This document shows positions 52,727-64,000 of a stretch of DNA of 64,000 bases, piece by piece. The DNA lies in assembly GCA_034670405.1 (NCBI GenBank), contig JAXDDX010000023.1:2065501-2129500 (forward strand). Reading direction: 5' to 3'. This DNA comes from Hoplostethus atlanticus (Eukaryota > Chordata > Actinopteri > Trachichthyiformes > Trachichthyidae). The notes under the pieces are model-generated. The model saw only the letters and a program-made list of their open reading frames with translations. It did no database searches and was not told the DNA's origin. Position 1 is the first letter of the stretch; every line of letters begins with the position of its first letter. Position numbers and translations under genes: made by a program.

Positions 52727-54128
52727 AGCAGACATTTGTCCAATAGCTATTACAGTACAACAAGCATGGGAAACCACCGTCTCCTCTGTGCTGCCTGTGA
52801 CTTTAAAATTGTTTTTAAAATTGCCTGCCAGCCGAGACAAAAGCCTATGCTAATTCAGCAATATGTGATTGACACAAAACCTGTTTTTCATTAAATGCTT
52901 TTTATTGGATTTATTGGGTTTACAGGCATTATTCGACGTCAAGATGCAGCCATAAAGTTGTGCGTAAACCTGTCAGGTTTGATTTCCTTGAAACAAAGCA
53001 GCTTCCCATAAATTGACCTTCATGATGTAGTGAGCAGCAGAACAATTCACATCTGAATGTGAGTTTCGAGGCAGCAAATAAATCATGATTTCTGTGATCA
53101 TTTAAATAACGTCAACCAGTAAATATTCAGCGGAGAAGTGATATGAAATGTTAATTAAATTTGATTACACTAACGACATGCTTTACCAGCCCCACCACAC
53201 ACAAGGTCACTTCTGACAGCAACACTGGTGACATTTCCCTCTTCCTAATTGAAAGTTGCTTTTCTCAAATGGCCTGTCCTCACTAGCCACCCACGGGTGG
53301 GGTGGGTTGGGGTGTGGTGGGAGTGAGGGGTTACTATGGAAACATTGATTGCCCTTCTTTCCTGGGCTTTGGGGGGATTTCATTCAGAGGCTGATCATCA
53401 TAGCTGAATTAGGCCATTAACTAATAATTATTACTGGTACAAACTTAATTATTACTAATGCCTTAATACACTGTCCTCACTCAGTGTTGTTTAAGACTAA
53501 ATTGTTGATAGAATTGATTCTATACCAATTTCACTGTACAGAAATATGGCTAGTCTTTCCTATGTGTCGTATATGTTTGTTACAATTGCTACAGCACACA
53601 CTAAACTTCAGCACAAGCTTCTGGGGTTTCAACATTTAAGCCAGGTTTAGCCAAAATATAATAGAGATGGAAAGGATGAGACACTTTTGAGATAGGAATT
53701 TTATGAAACACACAAGAACGTCTTCCAAAGCTGAGTGCAGGCATATGCAGCGAAGGGTACCTGACATTGCTGTGAGAAACGTAATGGGAATTTCACTGCA
53801 TTTTTGATTAGTCCATAATAAAGAGGACATTCACTCAGCTTGTGATGGCTGAGAGTGGCCTGGCACCCCGCTGTCTGTATTTGGACAATGTGATGAGCTC
53901 CACTCCTGATGAAAGATGCTCATCAACAGAGTTCAGTCAAGTTCAACCGATTGTTTATCCAACCAGATGTAAAGGCATGCATGAGCCAAAGTGATCATGG
54001 CTCGATGTTGGAGCCAGGCATCAAGCTAGCTTTGGTTATTCTCATTGTTGCAGGGAGTGTGTGGGTGTGACTTCACACCCCATTCTGAGTGCAACTGGCT
54101 GTCCTGCAGAGACAGCACCTGTTCTTCT

Positions 54129-54205
54129 CTTATTATTTATTATTATTATTATTTATTATTTTATATTATTATACTATCTCTCGCTCTCTCTCTGTCTCTC
54201 TCACA
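54129..54205 (+). repeat. TTA-rich then CT-rich low-complexity tract
   Basis: Imperfect (TTA)n and TTTA units to about 54175, followed by a CT-rich run to about 54205. Confidence 0.85.
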
Positions 54206-56445
54206 CACAATTAAAACTACTTGCAAAGTATGCTGAAAATCCCCAGCAAGCATTTGATGGGCAGCAACGTGCAGAAGGCCAAATTCATATTAAAACAGCT
54301 TTGTTTCTGCTTAAATTGCAGAAAGATGTTTTTACAAAACGATGCAGGTAGCAGCCAAACGGGTGCTAAACGACTATGGACGTCGTCTCAATTTTCATTT
54401 CGGTCCTATATTTATAGATACAGGTTTTCAGCGTTGTTGCAGGCCATCATGTATTCAACATCAAAATGTTTGCTAGTTCTGTAACGTGTATTTTCCTGGC
54501 ATTTAGGTGTATATTAGGTGTATTAGGTGGCACTCATCCCCCTAATGGGCAATCAATAAAAAGCCATGTGGAGAGACCACCTTGATCCTGTGGTGAGGTG
54601 TTTCTATCCTAATGGGAAAGATCTATTCCAGGTGTGGTCGCTGAATGGTGTGAGGAGTAGGAAAATGATTATGAATCAAATGCAATTTCAGGCACCAGAT
54701 ACCAACTCTATGTGAGGCAATTCCACCATCATCAACAAAACATCAAATCATGACATTTCTCATTTAAGAGCGGTGTCACATCGCAACAGAGGTGTCGAAT
54801 TTATTCCAAAGTATACTGAAGCTTGTTTGATGGCTAACAGTTCAGGTGCTTAATGTTTGTGTTTATTTTGGCAGTGGCTCACATATTGTAATTCAATCAC
54901 ATTCAGTAAATCAGTTGTGATTGTGTTGCATACAATTCCCTGGAGAGGAGGAGGAGGTTAGTTCAGCTTGATGATGTTGTTTGTGTGTTCCTGTTGCTCG
55001 GAGGACTCTTATGTGATGAGGTTATTGCCTCTATACTGTGTGCATAACGGAGATTTACTGATTGTAAAATCACGATTGCAATAGAAATGAGAGTGGGAAT
55101 GGGGAAACATAACGCATTTCAGCAATGTTAATCATCTGTTAAATGCATAATGAATTGTTGGAAGGATCATGCTTGTGTTTTCTCCCAGGGCCCAATTAAA
55201 GAGCTTTGCTTTTTGCCTGAAGCATATGTGCGTCTCACTGCTAACACGGAGGCTTGAAAGTCATTTCCACCTTTTTAGACTCTTGCTGTTACGATTGCAT
55301 CTTTGTTAAATCAGGGCTATAAAGCACTTCGCAATAACAGTAGTCAAAATCCATGGGGGCAATAGTCTAAATTCAGAAATAGCATATCTAAGAAGTATAC
55401 TAATAAACAAGACTAACAAACACACACACACATGCCTACACACACACACACACACTGTGGACTTGACAGTAAATCTGCCACTGCACTGAAAAACAACCGA
55501 GCTGTCAAGCCACCCTGTTGTCCACAGACAGTTCTCCACTTAAGGATGTTAAATGTTAAAGTGAAATATTGCTGGGACAGACAATATAGACCGAGGTGGC
55601 CTCGCTCCATTACTCCTTTGATTGCTTTGTTCTCAAAGCAATACCACATTTCATATTGATTGTCATATTGTCATATTGGTTGCCTCACGAGTCGCATGTC
55701 TCTCTGTAGGTTGCCTGCATGTATGTATGCGCATTAGCGTTACAATAAACATGATGCTGCAGTTTTGTAGTCTTGCATGACTGTAACTTGTCAGCATATT
55801 TTTGCCTGACCTTATGCTGCCTCTGACTTTTCCTCCAGCACAATGGTGGCATTAGAAAACAGGTCAGAAAAGGTCAACCATCTGCTATCTTACAACATCC
55901 AAATGGGTCTAGCCTTTCTGAAGTTCTTAATTGACATTATAACATGTGAGACAGACAGCAACCACACAGAGTTCTCCAATACAGAATTAGAGTGGAACAG
56001 TTATGGTCTCATATGATTCGGTTTTCGTGATATCAGTGTTTAGTGTTAGTGAGGGGAGCCAATCAAGACCAATCGAGTAAAAAGAGTTAACTTCAACCAC
56101 TCAAACAAAATCAAATGTTAACTATGTCTTCATTAAACATCTTTTGGTGGTATGTGTATATAAGAAGAGGAAATTGATCATAATAGAGTCCCTTTCAAAG
56201 TACTCTCACTCGTTTCAGTCAAAATGCTGCAAAAAAAATGAACTCATTTGGAATCCCACCTTGGATTTCGAGCAAAGCTAAATGCAAACAGATTGCCTGA
56301 GGTGAGACAGTATTTGGTCTCTCCGCAGCACAAGGGGTCTTGCTGAGAGAGTGTCCAGTGGTTTTTATGCCCCATTTGAAAGACAGACTCTGACCCACAA
56401 TAGGCTAAGTGGAAATAGACAAAGGGTATCGATTGGATTCGAAGA

Positions 56446-56544
56446 ATGGAGCCTCTCGAGAGAATCCACCTCTTTACGGGGGAAGACGCCTGGCTGGACC
56501 TGATTTGTGAACGCGACTCATTGATCGCTGGAGGTTATGTGCTG
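56446..56544 (+). other. Unrecognised short candidate first exon
   Basis: An ATG opens a frame reading MEPLERIHLFTGEDAWLDLI and continuing to GGYVL, where it meets a good splice donor (CTG followed by GTGAGT at 56545). The residue mix looks protein-like, unlike most chance frames here, and an in-frame stop lies about 30 bases upstream. Downstream of the donor the frame continues into low-quality sequence and stops at 56641. I do not recognise the protein. It could be the first exon of an unseen neighbour, part of a transposon, or chance. Confidence 0.2.
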
Positions 56545-57989
56545 GTGAGTTATTCCCTTTTCGTTTTGATACGATTTAGTAAGTGCACTATTGTTGTTTG
56601 TCAGTCAAGTGAGAATGAAATGAAATCGAATAATGGAATTTGACATGTAACACGAGTCCCAGCAGGGGTGAACCATCCAAACTCAAACTACATTCATGAA
56701 CCTGTAATATGGGTTTTATCATATATTATGAATCAGTTCAAGCAAGCTGATAATCTGTCTCTATATATTCTAGTCACAGCAGACGTCCTTGCCGGCTAGC
56801 TTTCTATGAAATCTAAATATCCTACCTGTGCTGATTGTCCTGTCCATAGATCTCTACGGTTCTATAAATGAAGTTGCATTTCACATGTCCTTGGCTTCCA
56901 TAAGTTGCAGCTTTCAAGTAGTTTCACAACACATGCCATATAACTATTATCTGACATAAACACCATTAAAGTCCACTTCTAAAATGATTGTCACATCTTG
57001 TAAAACCAGCCATAACCTTTCTGATCCAATCTAAATGTTAGAAATCAACGCTGCTTGTTATTAGAGGCATAAACATTCTCAAGTAGCTTCATATTGTAAA
57101 ACTGAGTGAACAAACTCTCACAGGTTTTCACCATCTTGCTGTTGGAAATTGATTGACGCTGTGGTCAAGACAACCGAGCAAAAGGTTTTGGTCGCTTTGG
57201 GGTTTGTCAGGAAAAAATGATGATGTCCTCCGCTTACTACCTTCCAGCTCACGACGTGACTTCACCGTGGTCAACATTAGTCAGTATTAAATGGCAACGG
57301 CTCAGTCGATTTTGGAACTGAAGAACCATCCAATGATGGAGGCATGAAAAACCTCAAATACACAGATCAACAAGAAGAGGCTTTTCTGCAGCTGGGACAC
57401 AATGTATTTTTTATTACATTTTCACACTACAGTTTCAATATTTGAAATGGTGAGGCTTCTAAAGCTTGCGAGGGCCTAAATTTGTCATAGGCCCAGTTCT
57501 CTGTAAAAGTGACAATCCCACATCTTTCCATGCGACCCTTATTGGTTAAGGAGCTAATATTTACACATGGGTATATTGGCATGAATCCAAAAGTATTTGT
57601 TGATTCTTAAGCAGTTCACAAATTGAGTTGCAAGCTTTACAATGTTCTTGATATAAGCAAATCTCTATTTGTGAGTAAGTGAAAGGACAAGGAAACATGT
57701 GGCAGAAAGAAATCTTTATATTTGATTCTGAAACGATGACATGTATACACGTAAATAAAATCATGCACAGCCTTATTTGAGCATTATAAGTTACATCAAG
57801 TGGTCCTTTTCAACTACATTATAATGGTAAATTCACACAATGCAGCTATGAAGGTATAACTTATAGCATGGTTGTTATCCCACAGCTTTCAGCCATGTTA
57901 CACTGAGTTAATTCTCTTCACTCCACATGAAGAGGAAACACTGTTTAAAGTAATAGCAATGATCACCTTCACCTCTCTTCTGTGGAGTG

Positions 57990-58500
57990 GCTGTCTCTTG
58001 TTCTTGGAGTGAAATGCAGACACAGACAAAAGGTTGTAGGGAAAAAGTGGGTTTAATGTTAGATAAGGGGAAGGGGTTGCGCGGGTGGAGATGAGAGGCT
58101 GGTTAGGGCAGATGAGTGAGGAAGCAGGCAGGCAGGTTGAAGTGGCGTGGGTGGAACGAGGGATTCCTGGACACAGGAGAAATACAGTTAGCCAAGGTAC
58201 GAGGTAACCCTGGGAGAAACTCAAGTGACATAGGAAACTAGCGCAGCCAAGCGGGTGACAACCATGGGCATTGGCGGAACAATCTGGCAACGAGTAGGTG
58301 AAGAGCCGGGGTTTTTATGCTCCTGGGTTGATGAGTAGATCGGAGACAGGTGTGGAGGAGAGGCAGGAGTCAGGAGAGGGAGAGCCACACACACACACAC
58401 AGAGAGAGAGACTGACAATGAGAGACAGGGAAGGTGGAGATACACAAGGGAGGGAACACAGAAAAACAGGGGAAAACTGTGAGCTGTGACAGTCAGAGAA
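57990..58500. repeat. Purine-rich interspersed repeat, class unresolved
   Basis: A G/A-rich stretch contains 'atctggcaacgagtaggtg' (58281-58299), 'gccggggtttttatgct' and 'ggagacaggtgtgga', phrases I associate with the regulatory end of a fish retroelement read in antisense. Inside are (CA)n and (GA)n runs at 58386-58410. Ends and class are uncertain. Confidence 0.35.
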
Positions 58501-58564
58501 AAGACTCAGACTACCAAGGGTTTAGATGACTAGTCTCTATGGACCCTTGTTGTAAGGGCTGAAA

Positions 58565-58637
58565 GCAACCACCCTGTTGAAGTGTCCTGGAGCAAGACAC
58601 CTGACCTCTGACCTCCCAGGAGAGGGGGGGGGGGGGG
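58565..58637 (+). mobile_element. tRNA-SINE body fragment plus G homopolymer
   Basis: 'ctgttgaagtgtcctggagc' followed by 'aagacacctgacc' is a typical fish tRNA-SINE body. A run of G follows at about 58624-58637. No A or B box is preserved. Confidence 0.45.
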
Positions 58638-58697
58638 ACAAAGAGTTTCCCTACAACGATCAATACATGTTCACGTTATTAATTACAGAAGGTCAAA

Positions 58698-58942
58698 GGC
58701 AACTTCACATGTTGGCGGCTTCCGATGGCAGTGAGAGGTAACCGTTGGAAAAATTTGAACTTCAAAACCCAGAAATCATGTGATCATGTGACACAACACA
58801 CTCATGTTCACCAGCCCAGCTGATTTGAGATTGCTTTATACCAAAGGAAACCAAAGCTGGTGAGTCCAGCCTTCTCCGGACGGAGCACTCACTAGCTGCT
58901 GTATTTTGCTCTCCAGTTTCAATCCGTCACTTCCTGCAGATC
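58698..58942 (+). mobile_element. Interspersed repeat family 'R', copy 2 (plus)
   Basis: It is collinear with the reverse complement of 7781-8066. It contains 'ggcaacttcacatgttgg', 'ttgaacttcaaaacccaga', 'taccaaaggaaaccaaag' and ends with 'gtcacttcctg'. There is no coding capacity. Confidence 0.65.
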
Positions 58943-59964
58943 TTGTTTGTTAAGTAGAGATGTGAGCAGTCATTCAACTTGACTGTTGTTTCTTTATAAC
59001 TTTCTATAAAACTTAAGTTGACGCTGCAAACTCAGTGTGATGGGTTAAATATGTTACTCCCCTCAGGAAGCCAATAAACACTCCTGACTCCACTTAATTG
59101 CTCTGAAAAATCTTGTCAGATGAGTGAATCACACTGTCACTGTCACACCTAGCTTCACTAAGAGAAGGGGAAACTTGATACTGCATGTCTTTGTGTGTTA
59201 ACCTGCTTGAAATGTCTTTCTTTCTTTCTTTCTAATGTCGTCCACTCACATCTCTCTGACTAATCTCTGCATGGTGGGGTCCCTGTTTGTCTGTCCTGGG
59301 CCTCTGATGAACTTAGTCAGGAAAGGCCCCTTTGAAACCTCCTCGAGTCATAATAATCAAGCCTAATCAAGCTGACGAAGGCAGACGAGGGACACCTTTT
59401 GAAATTTCCTTTGTTCTTCATTGTCAGACCGGACAAGAGTGCAGCCAGCAGGCCACTGTGCGGCTTTACCTCAAGCCGAGAGAAGCATCGCAGGCGATTT
59501 GAGGCCAAGTCAATCAGCACAGTAGCCGAGGAGATGCTGGACTGTTGTTGGTAATCTCCCCCGAGAACATGCTCTATCATGGCTTTGGTTCATTAACTCT
59601 CCAACCAATTGTAGTCTACCATCAGAGTTCATCTCTTTTGTGTTGGTGTGTGTTCTCATTAAATCCAAAGGACCCCTGACAACTGCTTCACCCCATTGTC
59701 ACCCAACACACTGAGCACCACAGTGTCAAGTCATATTACATACTCTAGGAAAGGTTCGCTTGGGGGTTAGTCACTTGAGGAAAACAACAGCAATGAGTGT
59801 AGCTCTTTATTAAGGGGTAGTCCCAAAATAATTTGAGAATGTTGTTCATAAAAATAACATCAAGAACAGATCAAAGAAACTTTGATTGAAAGATGGAAAA
59901 TGTTATGCTATCAAATGCTGTCAGACAGTGACAAGCAGTATTCATCAAAATGAGTGGACTGGTC
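58943..59964. other. Intergenic, no gene seen
   Basis: A short (TTTC)n run lies at about 59216-59232. No exon or known repeat is recognised. Confidence 0.5.
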
Positions 59965-59968
59965 TTAA

Positions 59969-60342
59969 AGGGGAATTCCGGTATTTTTAAACCTGGGCTC
60001 TATTTGTACAAATTCGTCATTTATACCGCAAAATGGGTACAAAAAGTTTTGGAATTGCTCCGGTAGATCGCTTCAGTCGGCAGTCGCGAAACGGGCTGCT
60101 ATGGCTGCAACGTAATCCGCTGGGGCAACTGCGCGATCAAAGTACGTCCACTAAAAGTGCTTGTTTTTGCCACTGACAGGCTCAGATTGTTATTCGTGTG
60201 TCTGACAACATTACGGAAAGGATCGCTACAGAGACAGACCTTTTTTTAACCAGAAATTCCCAAACGTTTTGTACCTATTTTGGGGTATAAATGACAAATT
60301 TGTACAAATAGAGCCCAGGTTTAAAAATACTGGAATTCCCCT
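59969..60342. mobile_element. TTAA-flanked MITE with about 90-bp terminal inverted repeats
   Basis: Both ends read AGGGGAATTCC inward, and the arms (59969-60060 and 60252-60342) are about 90% identical as reverse complements. TTAA lies immediately outside each end (59965-59968 and 60343-60346), a clean target duplication. The 374-bp element has no coding frame, so it is non-autonomous. TTAA duplication points to piggyBac-like or Kolobok-like transposases. The terminal bases do not decide between them. Confidence 0.88.
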
Positions 60343-60589
60343 TTAATGGAGACCAAAAGGCTTTAATTAACACAAGGTTTTCTTTCAATAATCTGAGGAT
60401 ACCTGAGAAACCGTGAGGCTGCGATACTAAGATTCTCACTACATGCAAGCCACATGACAATCATAGTCGAAAGTTGAAACAGACATTTGGGGTGTCTCAC
60501 AAAGTGTTTTTGTTCTGATCGTAGTCTGTAAACATTTATCATAACTGATTGATAATTGCTGAAGCGATTGTGTCATATGTACGATTGTC

Positions 60590-60680
60590 CATCAGCCTGG
60601 CCTAGTTGGGCCTGTAAAGTCCTTTGAGGCTTGTTTGCGATAAAAGGGTTATAAATAAACTTGACTTGACTTGACTTGAC
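60590..60680 (+). mobile_element. LINE-type 3' end with (TTGAC)n tail
   Basis: 'gtaaagtcctttgaggct' followed by 'gggttataaataaacttgac' and four TTGAC units resembles an L2-like tail. It is a different subfamily from the copies at 50.2 and 63.1 kb. Confidence 0.55.
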
Positions 60681-61993
60681 AATTCATCACGGTGCATGTT
60701 TTCATTGTGAAACTAACTTTGTGTCTGTGCAAATTGATGTTGACTGTGGTAGGATAACTCCTCAGGGAAATTCATTATAATGAACTTAAAGCAGTGTTTG
60801 AAGGACCTGTCATGTGGTTTTTGGATGCTAGTTCGTCCTCTAATGAACAGAAAGAAGTCAGACGGTGATTCTGGAGCAAAGAACAGCATCATAAACTATA
60901 TTATATATGAAGATACTAAATACTAGATTCACAAGGGTATTTAGCCCTTAATTTTCTCAGCATAAAGATCTTCTGTCATAATATCACACAGTGTTACCAC
61001 CAATGTGGAAATTGGTGTCATGTTCATAACAGTAAGTTCATAACAACTGACAACTACCTCATGATATCACAATCAATCATCATAACACCCTTGTTAAGTT
61101 GTTCCTCTTCACTTTTTCACATTTGCTTGAATGTGCAACCTTTGGAAGAAATCGAGATGCAGAATGACAAATATAGTTTTGCCCAGGGACGCGGAGAAAG
61201 AGGCAGGCAGATTCTCCAAGGAAGATCCCTGGTCAGTTGTGTGCACCGCTGAAATGCCAGCTGACAATGTGACCTCCCCCCATCTGCCTCCGCCAGCCAC
61301 CGGAGAATAAACCTCTGTGCATCAATTATATGTGACAACATGGAAACAACATCACAGCGAGGCTGGGTGCGGGAAATTCGACACAACCTATATCGTGTCC
61401 CTCGGCAAAACAATGACATTTGAACAAAATGACTTTTTATTCCCCTATCAAGAGAGCTGTCAGCCACTGTAGGTAGATCAGTTTGAAATCGCTCATCTAT
61501 TGTTTCTCAGAGTTCACCGACCAGAGTTTAATAGTCTAACTGATCTCCAGTCAGAGGCCTTGAATCATGACTCTTCTTCTCTCTTTTTCATATCCTCTTC
61601 ACTCCCCATGGGCTCTGGGAACAGATGGAGCTTGATGCTTCCAAAGGCCCGTGGTGGCAGGGTAGATGGATGATGTCACCGCCGGGACAGCAGGGTCACT
61701 CCCATTTTGTCCCTGTGACATTTCCAAGGTAATGTGGATACTCCTCCAAAGTTGCGGCGTGCCAGCCAGGATCCTCCTCACACACTCGCTCTGTCGCCGC
61801 AGTGCCGGGCCAACTCTCACTCACTCTACTGCTGGGATAGGCCTCATTTATCTGAGCTGTTGTGATGTAGCAGCCACAGGACACCGCAGCACCGCTCATA
61901 TAGCCATGTTTGTGTTTTCATTTCTTCTGTCATGCTGGGAACAGAACTGAACTTCGGGTAAAATGTGGTTCATTTTAGTTAGTCAGCAAGTGA

Positions 61994-62031
<38 letters not shown>

Positions 62032-63094
62032 AAATTTTACAGATTTTCTCAGTTGTTCACACGCCTGAACTTGAAACACAATAACCAAACCCTTGAGTCA
62101 ATTCTGCAAAAACACAGGAACATTTTCTGCTTTTCACTCCGTCATGCAACTCTAAATCACACTGCAGACAATCCTGTAGATTTGGCACAATCTTCATAAT
62201 TAAAATATCTTGTATTTGCGTGGGAAAGCACTACCGCTCAAAATGCTGCACTGAAATTACCAACCGGCCACATGGACTTCTCACAGGCACAAACGTTGTT
62301 CAATTACAAACCAGAGCAGAGGGCCAAAGGTGAGCTCTCCTGTTTCGGAGATGAATGGATGGCAACATTGTTGAGAGAAGTAGGTGGAGAGGAAGGGTTA
62401 CGGTAAGAGGAGGATGAAGAGGAAGAGCATCCCGGGTTGGATCCGTCATGCCAGGCGATACTCCCCCCGCTGCTCAGCCAGGGAGAACATTACCTGCGAT
62501 GTGGACGAGACAATAGGCAGTGATCCTATTTTCTATATTTTCCTCGCATTTTGTGTATTTTGTTTTGTGTTTAGAGGTTAGAAAATGAGGTATAGTTTCA
62601 GAAAGCGTGTAAACACTTAACAGAGGGCAATGCCACCACAGTAGAATCCCCTGTGTTGCAGGTATATTCAATAACATATTGCCAGTAGTTTACAATTGCA
62701 ACCAACCCAGGTCTGTTATGGATTTGCACCTCTTGTTCTTTCTCACAGTGCAAGGATTGATTTCAGACCTTTAGCTTGTTGTGTCAGAAGAACTATTCCC
62801 CTGTCTAGGCTTGCCACCTGCTGCCCATACTGCATTATTGCAGTATACTTAATTAAACCACAATACTGGAAATTGCTGATATTCATCCACACAATGTCAA
62901 AATACTCTATTTGGTTTATGGTTCTATGGCATAGAGTCTGTATTGAGTATTTTAAAAGCTAAAATAGAGGACCCTGCATTGAAAGAAAGAAAGAAAGAAT
63001 TGTTGTATGCCAATGTACTGGACAAAAAAGGGTATGGAAGACCATCATATATGTTTCACATATAGTAGCGTGACAACTTTATTCCTCTTTTAAA
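60681..63094. other. Intergenic, no gene seen
   Basis: It contains (GA)n at 61999-62029, a possible repeat fragment at 62040-62200 sharing a phrase with 51866, and (GAAA)n at 62981-62999. No exon is recognised. Confidence 0.5.
61999..62029 (+). repeat. (GA)n microsatellite
   Basis: About 15 uninterrupted GA units preceded by imperfect GA-rich sequence. Confidence 0.95.
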
Positions 63095-63178
63095 TGGGCA
63101 CTGTGAAGCCCTTAGAGACTGTAACGGTGATTAAGGGCTATACAAATAAATGTGATTTGATTTGATTTGATTTGATTT
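63095..63178 (+). mobile_element. LINE-type 3' tail with (TTTGA)n, second copy
   Basis: It matches 50214-50287 over 74 bases without a difference and then continues with extra TTTGA units. Only this short 3' end is present, consistent with extreme 5' truncation during retrotransposition. Confidence 0.7.
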
Positions 63179-64000
63179 AAATCTCAGGATCTGAACTCCA
63201 CTGTCGTCCCTTCAGTACGGGTTGCACAATGGTGTCATGACTCAACAACATCGCTAGAGGGAGATAAAGTATAAATTACACCGGAAGTTCCACCTTCTAC
63301 TCTCTGGTTTGTCTGCTGCTGTGCTTCATGGAAAACCTAGCAGATGTATGATGAGTTTTGTGAACAGCCATGGTCTGGATTTGAGCAACGATCTCGAGAA
63401 TGTCCCTGTTTTAATAGAGGGCGATGTCAGCAAAGTTGAATGCCCTGAATTTCAGGTAACTTAAAGATAACTAACGTATTGCTAGCCTCCTGTATGTAGA
63501 GAGAGGTCACGCCAGAATGTGGCAGTTTGATGTTGCCTTGCTTATAGGAAAAGAAACATACCTGGTAGAACATATTGTAAGACATTTAATTAACCGTTAT
63601 GGTCTTCTGGTAAATTCGGCATACATGTAATCCACCAAACAACATCTGATTCCAGTAAAACTTCCACTTTTAGAATTGGTTCGCACTGTTTGCTACCGCC
63701 CACCACGATGTATTTTGATGGAGGCCGATTGTGGAAATGACAGGCGAACCGGTTCTAAAAGTGTAAGTCTTATCCAAATTGTGCTGCTTGATGTATTGGA
63801 TGTATGTTGAATGGAAGAGTGGCTCCTTGCAATTCAGCAAAGATCTTGAGTCTTATTTTATAATGAAGGAACATGTCCTCATTAGCAAGGCAAAACATCA
63901 AATTGGCAGATTTCTGACTGCACTTTGGTGTGAGGTTCTCTCCATACTAGCGAGAACGGACCGTATCAGGGCTACATTGCAATCAACCCAAGTCTTCCAC
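63179..64000. other. Window end, no confident gene; one hairpin
   Basis: It holds a short open frame starting at about 63348 and running to a possible donor (CAG followed by GTAACT near 63456), and a 20-base inverted repeat at 63665-63684 and 63744-63763 with two mismatches. Neither was identified. Confidence 0.35.

Larger units (their letters stand above)
52726..57989. other. Intergenic, no confident gene
   Basis: It contains (TTA)n-type and CT-rich sequence at 54129-54205, CA-rich runs at 55421-55456, AT-rich motif clusters at 53400-53465 and 55020-55210, and one short candidate exon at 56446. Nothing else is recognisable. Confidence 0.45.

Noticed and set aside
53840-54000. Phrase resembling LINE 'GLAPRYL' (reads SGLAPRCLYL)
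   Set aside because: Only a few residues match and the neighbouring sequence does not continue the LINE frame.

Overview
This window looks like nuclear DNA from a bony fish, probably a teleost. It is AT-rich and gene-poor, full of dinucleotide and tetranucleotide microsatellites, and scattered with short tRNA-headed SINEs, LINE 3' ends carrying simple-repeat tails, and small foldback (MITE-like) DNA elements of the kind common in teleost introns and gene deserts. The one confident protein gene is a close match to vertebrate LRRN1 (leucine-rich repeat neuronal protein 1). It is intact, on the plus strand, and its whole coding region lies in one exon at 45286-47439. There is no sign of bacterial, phage or CRISPR content.

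Layout. Positions 1-37 kb are intergenic, with no recognisable host exon. They hold two minus-strand tRNA-type SINEs (1.0 and 2.7 kb), a minus-strand LINE tail (2.95 kb), a decayed minus-strand LINE reverse transcriptase interrupted by another repeat (7.3-8.2 kb), a SINE head next to a foldback MITE (14.8-15.3 kb), a (CTGATT)n-tailed retroposon end (24.2 kb), an L2-type LINE 3' end (27.5-28.35 kb), a possible solo LTR fossil (32.0 kb) and many microsatellites. About 37.2-37.76 kb is a GC/CpG-rich stretch with a CCAAT box and a strong splice donor, read here as the lrrn1 promoter and untranslated first exon. An inferred intron of about 7.4 kb follows (37762-45127). It contains a G-rich quadruplex-prone tract and an imperfect palindromic repeat. 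It ends at a strong polypyrimidine tract and AG, then 158 bases of 5' UTR, the coding exon, and a 3' UTR of about 0.8 kb ending near a polyadenylation signal at 48.23 kb. From 48.3 to 64 kb the window is again intergenic, with LINE tails (50.2, 60.6, 63.1 kb), an (AGAT)n microsatellite, further SINE and repeat copies, and a well-defined 374-bp TTAA-flanked MITE with about 90-bp inverted ends (59969-60342).

With one gene there is no operon or pathway to reconstruct. Regulation is the more interesting layer. Small upstream ORFs lie in both inferred 5' UTR exons, and one overlaps the lrrn1 start codon out of frame. Several AT-rich homeodomain-type motif clusters around the gene are candidate conserved enhancers, which only comparison with other fish can test. 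I found no convincing previously undescribed system. The best leads are the uORF arrangement, the nested and multi-copy repeats, and a few unexplained open frames.
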